Shown here piece by piece: positions 60,737-64,000 of a stretch of DNA of 64,000 bases. The translations under genes and the position numbers were made by a program. The notes under the pieces are model-generated. The model had not been told where the DNA came from. It saw only the letters and a program-made list of their open reading frames with translations, and did no database searches. Source of the DNA: Enterococcus gilvus ATCC BAA-350 (GTDB taxonomy: Bacteria; Bacillota; Bacilli; Lactobacillales; Enterococcaceae); contig NZ_ASWH01000001.1 in the NCBI RefSeq assembly GCF_000407545.1, positions 2,812,001-2,876,000 on the forward strand. Direction: 5' to 3'. Position 1 is the stretch's first letter. Every line of letters begins with the position of its first letter.

Positions 60737-61150
60737 TTAGAAATCCTCCTCTTCTTCAATCAATTGCTGCTTAAACGCTTTCACTGTATCGCAAGGAATG
60801 CTTGTAGCATGATTCACAATATCCTGCAAACGACTTCCCAGCATACTGGCTACCTCCAAGACGATCGGCAGCGACATGCCCGACACGACTTCGATCTCAC
60901 GCTCTGGATGCTTCATCGCCACCGCGCAGCTGGCGTTATAAGGCGTGCCGCAAAATAAATCCGTCAATACTAGATAGGACGCTTCCTGATCCTTCATCGC
61001 TGCAAAAACTTTTTCCTGAATCGTGTCCAGCCCTTCTTCCTTCAAAAATTCCACGGATTCAAAATCTGGCAATGCCCCAAAAATCATTTCTGCTGAATTT
61101 TTCATTTCGTGGGCCAGCTTCCCGTGTGCTACCAAAATTACTTTGTTCAT
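60737..61150 (-). CDS. sorA: PTS mannose/sorbose-family subunit IIA
   Basis: Soluble phosphocarrier of 137 residues (EIIA-Man type). The phosphorylated histidine is in 'VILVAHGKLAHEM' near residue 9, and 'LTDLFCGTPYNAS' is a family motif. The start at 61150 has AAGGAGGG upstream; the longer frame adds 25 unconserved residues. It follows the sorbitol-6-phosphate dehydrogenase by 106 bases. Confidence 0.95.
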   Translation of the reverse strand: MNKVILVAHGKLAHEMKNSAEMIFGALPDFESVEFLKEEGLDTIQEKVFAAMKDQEASYLVLTDLFCGTPYNASCAVAMKHPEREIEVVSGMSLPIVLEVASMLGSRLQDIVNHATSIPCDTVKAFKQQLIEEEEDF

Positions 61151-61255
61151 ATGTCCCTCCTTAGTCGTTTTCCTGATCTGCGAAACGTTGCACCAACAAC
61201 TTTTTAACTCTTCATTTTGCTCCACCGATTGCTAGTTTCAGTGGAGCAAAAGTGA

Positions 61256-62056
61256 TTACCCTCTTGTCTTGCCTCCAGCAACATTGACCGTCACACCGTC
61301 CACGTAACTTGAGCGTCCAGAAATGAAGTATGCGACTAAGTCAGCCACTTCACGCAATTTTCCGTCGCGACCTAGCGGGATCGTCTTTGTATTGGTATAA
61401 CCCGCTCGCAGCTGCTCCACCGAAATTCCTCGAGTATACGCCAATGCCGTTTCGTATTCGATCGTGCGCAGCCCCGTCTCTTCCATGATTCCCGGAGCGA
61501 TACCAACGACACGAACACCCTTTTTACCTAATTCTTTCGCCCATGAACGTGTAAAGCTGTTCACCGCCGCTTTGGTCGCCGCGTATACGCTTTGACCCTC
61601 TGACCCTTCTAGTCCGCATTCTGAAGACATATTGATGATGACGCCGTAGCCTTGATTCACCATTACTCGACCAACGGCTTGGCCCATCAAGTAAACCCCT
61701 TTTTGATTGATAGCAATCATCTTATTAAAAATGTGCTCGTTGATTTGAAATTTCCCGTCTTCAGTCATTTCCTCATCGACCAATAGTGCCGGGATGTTGA
61801 TTCCTGCATTATTAACCACTGCATCGATTGTTTGAAATTTGTCAACGGTAGTAGCGATTGTTTTTTCAACTGATTCTGGAGAGGTCACATCCGTTTGGCT
61901 AAAAACCAATTTCTCATGTGTGAATGCACCTTCTCGCAGATCAGCATTGACCACGTTGATTCCCAATTCGCATAATTCTTTAACAATGGCCGCTCCGATA
62001 CCAGATGACCCTCCTGTGACAACGACTGTTTTCCCCTGAACATTTAACCAATCCAT
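61256..62056 (-). CDS. sorF: Sorbitol-6-phosphate 2-dehydrogenase (SorF-like short-chain dehydrogenase)
   Basis: Short-chain dehydrogenase of 266 residues that oxidises D-sorbitol-6-phosphate to fructose-6-phosphate. NAD-binding 'VVVTGGSSGIGAAIV' (about residue 11), 'NNAGI', the Ser of 'INMSSECGLEGSEG' and the 'YAATKAAV' catalytic Tyr/Lys pair are all present. With SorE it converts imported sorbose-1-phosphate to a glycolytic intermediate. It is the first gene after the operon promoter. Confidence 0.9.
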   Translation of the reverse strand: MDWLNVQGKTVVVTGGSSGIGAAIVKELCELGINVVNADLREGAFTHEKLVFSQTDVTSPESVEKTIATTVDKFQTIDAVVNNAGINIPALLVDEEMTEDGKFQINEHIFNKMIAINQKGVYLMGQAVGRVMVNQGYGVIINMSSECGLEGSEGQSVYAATKAAVNSFTRSWAKELGKKGVRVVGIAPGIMEETGLRTIEYETALAYTRGISVEQLRAGYTNTKTIPLGRDGKLREVADLVAYFISGRSSYVDGVTVNVAGGKTRG

Positions 62057-62070
62057 CGTGAACGCCCCTT

Positions 62071-62102
62071 TTTAACATTTGTGATTTGAATTTAACATTT
62101 GT
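62071..62102 (-). promoter_or_regulatory. Direct repeats before the sorbose operon
   Basis: Two identical 12-base copies of ACAAATGTTAAA (minus strand; 62071-62082 and 62091-62102) with a 20-base period, i.e. two helix turns, lying just after the expected transcription start. They are likely binding sites for the operon regulator, perhaps the SorC-type protein encoded upstream. Confidence 0.65.
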
Positions 62103-62111
62103 TGCACCTTT

Positions 62112-62140
62112 ATAGTAAAGGCAAAAGAAAACGTTGTCAA
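62112..62140 (-). promoter_or_regulatory. Promoter of the sorbose operon
   Basis: TTGACA (62140-62135) and TACTAT (62117-62112) on the minus strand, 17 bases apart. Confidence 0.8.
62126..62139 (-). promoter_or_regulatory. cre site (CcpA) in the sorbose operon promoter
   Basis: TGACAACGTTTTCT matches the cre consensus TGWAANCGNTNWCA at 12 of 14 positions and overlaps the -35 box and the spacer, so CcpA binding would block RNA polymerase when glucose is present. Confidence 0.75.
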
Positions 62141-62189
62141 TCACTTTTTGCAACTTTTTTAAAACGAAATCACAAAAGTGCCAAAAAGT

Positions 62190-62222
62190 ACAAAAAAACG
62201 GATAAGCTTTACACTTATCCGA
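62190..62222 (-). terminator. Terminator after the GyrI-like gene
   Basis: CGGATAAG / CTTATCCG stem with a seven-base loop followed by TTTTTTTG on the minus strand. It separates the two regulatory genes from the sorbose operon promoter. Confidence 0.9.
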
Positions 62223-62235
62223 GTGGCTTTCATGC

Positions 62236-62709
62236 TTATTCATAAACCAATTCCATAATCGTCTCTTGCTGCTCTGCTGGAATCTCCTCATCGCTAAGGT
62301 AGTACTCATACGACGTGCCGATAAATTTTCCGCCGATCCGCTTGATCTCATCCAGCATGGCGAAATAAGGATCGGTCATCTCCTCGTATCTTCCAACATA
62401 CAAATAAGACAGCGCCTTATAGGACGGTAGAAAATAGCTGTCACTGGCAATCGTAGAAGCATTTTTCACTTCCTCTGCGACAGGAAATCCGACTTCCATC
62501 TTGACACTTGTTTCATCCACTCCGCCGCTTTCGTCCATGTTCTTATACGACACGAAGGGCGTGCTTAGAATCTGTATCCCTTGCTCCTGAATAAATCCAC
62601 CTAATTTCATAAAGGTGGGGCCAATGACCTGTGGGATCTCCTCAACTTTTACGGTGAAGCTTTGGGAAAGAATCCATTGTTCTGGTTTTACGATTTGTTC
62701 GAAGTGCAT
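62236..62709 (-). CDS. GyrI-like small-molecule-binding protein
   Basis: 157-residue stand-alone effector-binding domain of the GyrI/SOUL-like kind (as in the C-terminal half of BmrR/Rob). The pattern includes 'PQVIGPTFMKLGGFIQEQGIQ', 'VKMEVGFPVAEEV', 'YKALSYLYVGRYEEM' and a final 'YLSDEEIPAEQQETIMELVYE'. There is no DNA-binding part. It lies 56 bases downstream of a WYL-type regulator on the same strand, so it is probably that regulator's target or partner. Ligand unknown. Confidence 0.82.
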   Translation of the reverse strand: MHFEQIVKPEQWILSQSFTVKVEEIPQVIGPTFMKLGGFIQEQGIQILSTPFVSYKNMDESGGVDETSVKMEVGFPVAEEVKNASTIASDSYFLPSYKALSYLYVGRYEEMTDPYFAMLDEIKRIGGKFIGTSYEYYLSDEEIPAEQQETIMELVYE

Positions 62710-62765
62710 CTTTCTCTCCTCCTTTTCTCTTAGTTTATCGAATCAAGTTGCCAGAACATGTCATA

Positions 62766-63632
62766 TTAAAAATGATTCTCGTAAAAAGCGGCGACGTGAT
62801 TGAGGACTTTTTCGCGAATCCAGCTTGGTCCGAGAATTTCGACATTTTTCCCTAATGGAATCAAAAAGCGATACAGATCGTCAAATTCCGCAAACTCCAA
62901 GGCAGCATCAAAGCTGCTGTCAACGTTATCCTGCCACTCAAAATCCGCAAACTCGGCATACTTTTTATAGGCGATCCGCTTGCTGAAGCGCAATTGAACA
63001 GATAACCGGGGAAATACTACGACTTCTTCAGGAAAGTCGTAAGTGATCCGCTCCTTTAAAACAACTTGCTTGATTTGTTTGAGGGGAAAGAGCATCCATT
63101 CTTTTTTCGTCAATTCCAAGGCTAACAAATACCAGGTCTGATACTTATACAGCACACGTTTAGGCGCCAAAGACAACAAACGTGTTTGCCCATATTCCGT
63201 ATGATACACACAGTCGACCTCGCAATGATTGAATAACGCTTCTCTGATTTTTTCGAATGTCTGACTGGTAATTTCTGTCTGACTCAGATCGACCTCCAGC
63301 CACTCGCTCCAATCATAGACTGTCCCCATTTTTTTCAATAGTTCTTCTGTGTCAGCCAACCCTACTGATTGCAGCAAATGCAGCGCTAAAAACAAGTCGT
63401 CCTGCTCCTCTTTTTCAATCAACGCGTGGCTCACCTGATAAGAGTCATCCAGAAAAATCCCGCCGTTGCGCCCTTTATTCGCATACACAGGCACGCCCGC
63501 TAAACTCAGTGCATCCACATCGCGATAGATCGTTCGAACTGAAACTTGGAAACGTTCCGCCAATTCCTTTGCAGTTACTTGCTTGCGGCTCAATAAAATC
63601 AAGGTCGTTTGAAGCAATCGAATTACTTGCAT
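62766..63632 (-). CDS. YafY-type transcriptional regulator (HTH plus WYL domain)
   Basis: 288-residue regulator. The N-terminal HTH ('LLSRKQVTAKELAERFQVSVRTIYRDVDALSLAGVPVYA') is of the DeoR/HTH-11 kind. The WYL domain (about 135-215) has 'VYHTEYGQTRLLSLAPKRVLYKYQTWYLLAL'; the motif itself reads 'WYL'. The C-terminal extension is normal for YobV/YafY proteins. These sense small molecules or nucleic-acid-related ligands. It lies between the SorC-type regulator and the GyrI-like gene. Confidence 0.9.
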   Translation of the reverse strand: MQVIRLLQTTLILLSRKQVTAKELAERFQVSVRTIYRDVDALSLAGVPVYANKGRNGGIFLDDSYQVSHALIEKEEQDDLFLALHLLQSVGLADTEELLKKMGTVYDWSEWLEVDLSQTEITSQTFEKIREALFNHCEVDCVYHTEYGQTRLLSLAPKRVLYKYQTWYLLALELTKKEWMLFPLKQIKQVVLKERITYDFPEEVVVFPRLSVQLRFSKRIAYKKYAEFADFEWQDNVDSSFDAALEFAEFDDLYRFLIPLGKNVEILGPSWIREKVLNHVAAFYENHF

Positions 63633-63665
63633 GGCTCCTCCTTAAATAGAAAAAGACAGGTTTCC

Positions 63666-64000
63666 CTATCTTTTCAATACTTCCCGCGCCGTTTCTTCTG
63701 TCGTGACCAATACATTGATGTAGCGGCCTTTGAGTGCACTGGCGATCGCGTCGGCTTTATCCACTGCTTCTGCTACACCGATCCGATACGGTGCCCGTTT
63801 TAATTCAGCGATGTCGATCCCGATCAATCGGTCATCTAAGGTATTATCAATGTGTTCGCCTTCGATATTATAAAAGCGGGAAACAACATCCCCGACTACC
63901 TTTTTACCTTCTAAATACGTCAAAACATCTTCTCCATAGAACTGTTTCCAGCTTTCACTCGCCTTTAACGTAGGAGAACCGATCCCTAAAATCGCCACAT
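63666..64000 (-). CDS. SorC-family sugar-binding transcriptional regulator, C-terminal part (partial)
   Basis: The frame is open to the right edge of the window, so the N-terminal DNA-binding part lies outside. The visible 111 residues are the end of the SorC/DeoR-type sugar-phosphate-binding domain: 'VAILGIGSPTLKASESW', 'GDVVSRFYNIEGEHIDN', 'LDDRLIGIDIAELKRAPYRIGVAEAVDKADAIASALKGRYINVLVTTEETA'. It is likely to control the sorbose operon 1.6 kb further on, though two other regulatory genes and a terminator lie between. Confidence 0.9.
   Translation of the reverse strand, partial: VAILGIGSPTLKASESWKQFYGEDVLTYLEGKKVVGDVVSRFYNIEGEHIDNTLDDRLIGIDIAELKRAPYRIGVAEAVDKADAIASALKGRYINVLVTTEETAREVLKR

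Noticed and set aside
1..64000. CRISPR arrays, tRNA or rRNA genes, IS elements, prophage or integrase genes
   Set aside because: None seen: no regularly spaced repeats, no cloverleaf-like GGTTCRANYCC arms with CCA ends, and no transposase or phage motifs.

Overview
This 64-kb stretch looks like the chromosome of a low-to-moderate GC Firmicute of the order Lactobacillales, most likely an Enterococcus (possibly the E. casseliflavus/gallinarum side of the genus). That is a judgement from protein families and gene order: ymdB-ricA-mutS-mutL, a pdp-deoC-cdd-BmpA-ABC nucleoside operon, many PTS genes, strong GGAGG ribosome sites and several TTG/GTG starts. Most genes lie on the minus strand. I see no tRNA, rRNA, IS element, prophage or CRISPR array.

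Layout. 1-3.7 kb (plus): the tail of a lar-type nickel cluster, with a partial Crp/Fnr regulator, an energy-coupling-factor nickel transporter (MN fusion, Q, O) and a LarE-like protein that lacks the expected catalytic residues. 3.7-11.1 kb (minus): msrB, maf, mutL, mutS, ricA/ymcA and ymdB. 11.3-14.6 kb: a membrane-anchored protein, a lipoprotein and a HAD phosphatase. 14.9-15.7 kb (plus): rpsD with a structured leader. 15.9-20.1 kb (minus): small unknown genes, an XRE regulator, a TVP38 membrane protein with a double-rhodanese lipoprotein, and a large unrecognised protein. 20.7-23.4 kb: a MacB-type ABC exporter with its adaptor. 23.6-25.4 kb (plus): bioY behind a BirA-type operator, and an MGT glycosyltransferase behind its own operator-like repeat.

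25.5-31.2 kb (minus): a complete fructose-family PTS operon (PRD regulator, IIA, IIB, IIC) ending in two different class II aldolases. 31.5-43.9 kb: mixed metabolic genes (DUF1054, MDR oxidoreductase, GlpF, AraC/VOC pair, a GluRS with its own promoter next to a predicted independent small RNA, a Gfo/Idh/MocA dehydrogenase, a second TVP38 protein, hydrolases, an acyltransferase, an iron alcohol dehydrogenase). 44.1-55.8 kb (minus): nucleoside uptake and salvage, from a LacI regulator through pdp, deoC, cdd, a BmpA lipoprotein, an ABC transporter, deoB, pnp and deoD. 57.3-64 kb (minus): an L-sorbose PTS operon (sorbitol-6-P dehydrogenase, IIA, IIB, IIC, IID, sorbose-1-P reductase), two regulatory genes and the C-terminal part of a SorC-type regulator running off the window.

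The least explained features are the cysteine-free LarE-like protein, the 38.0-38.2 kb small RNA candidate, and a family of roughly 75-140-bp two-hairpin intergenic repeats found at 27.4, 28.6, 28.8 and 47.1 kb.
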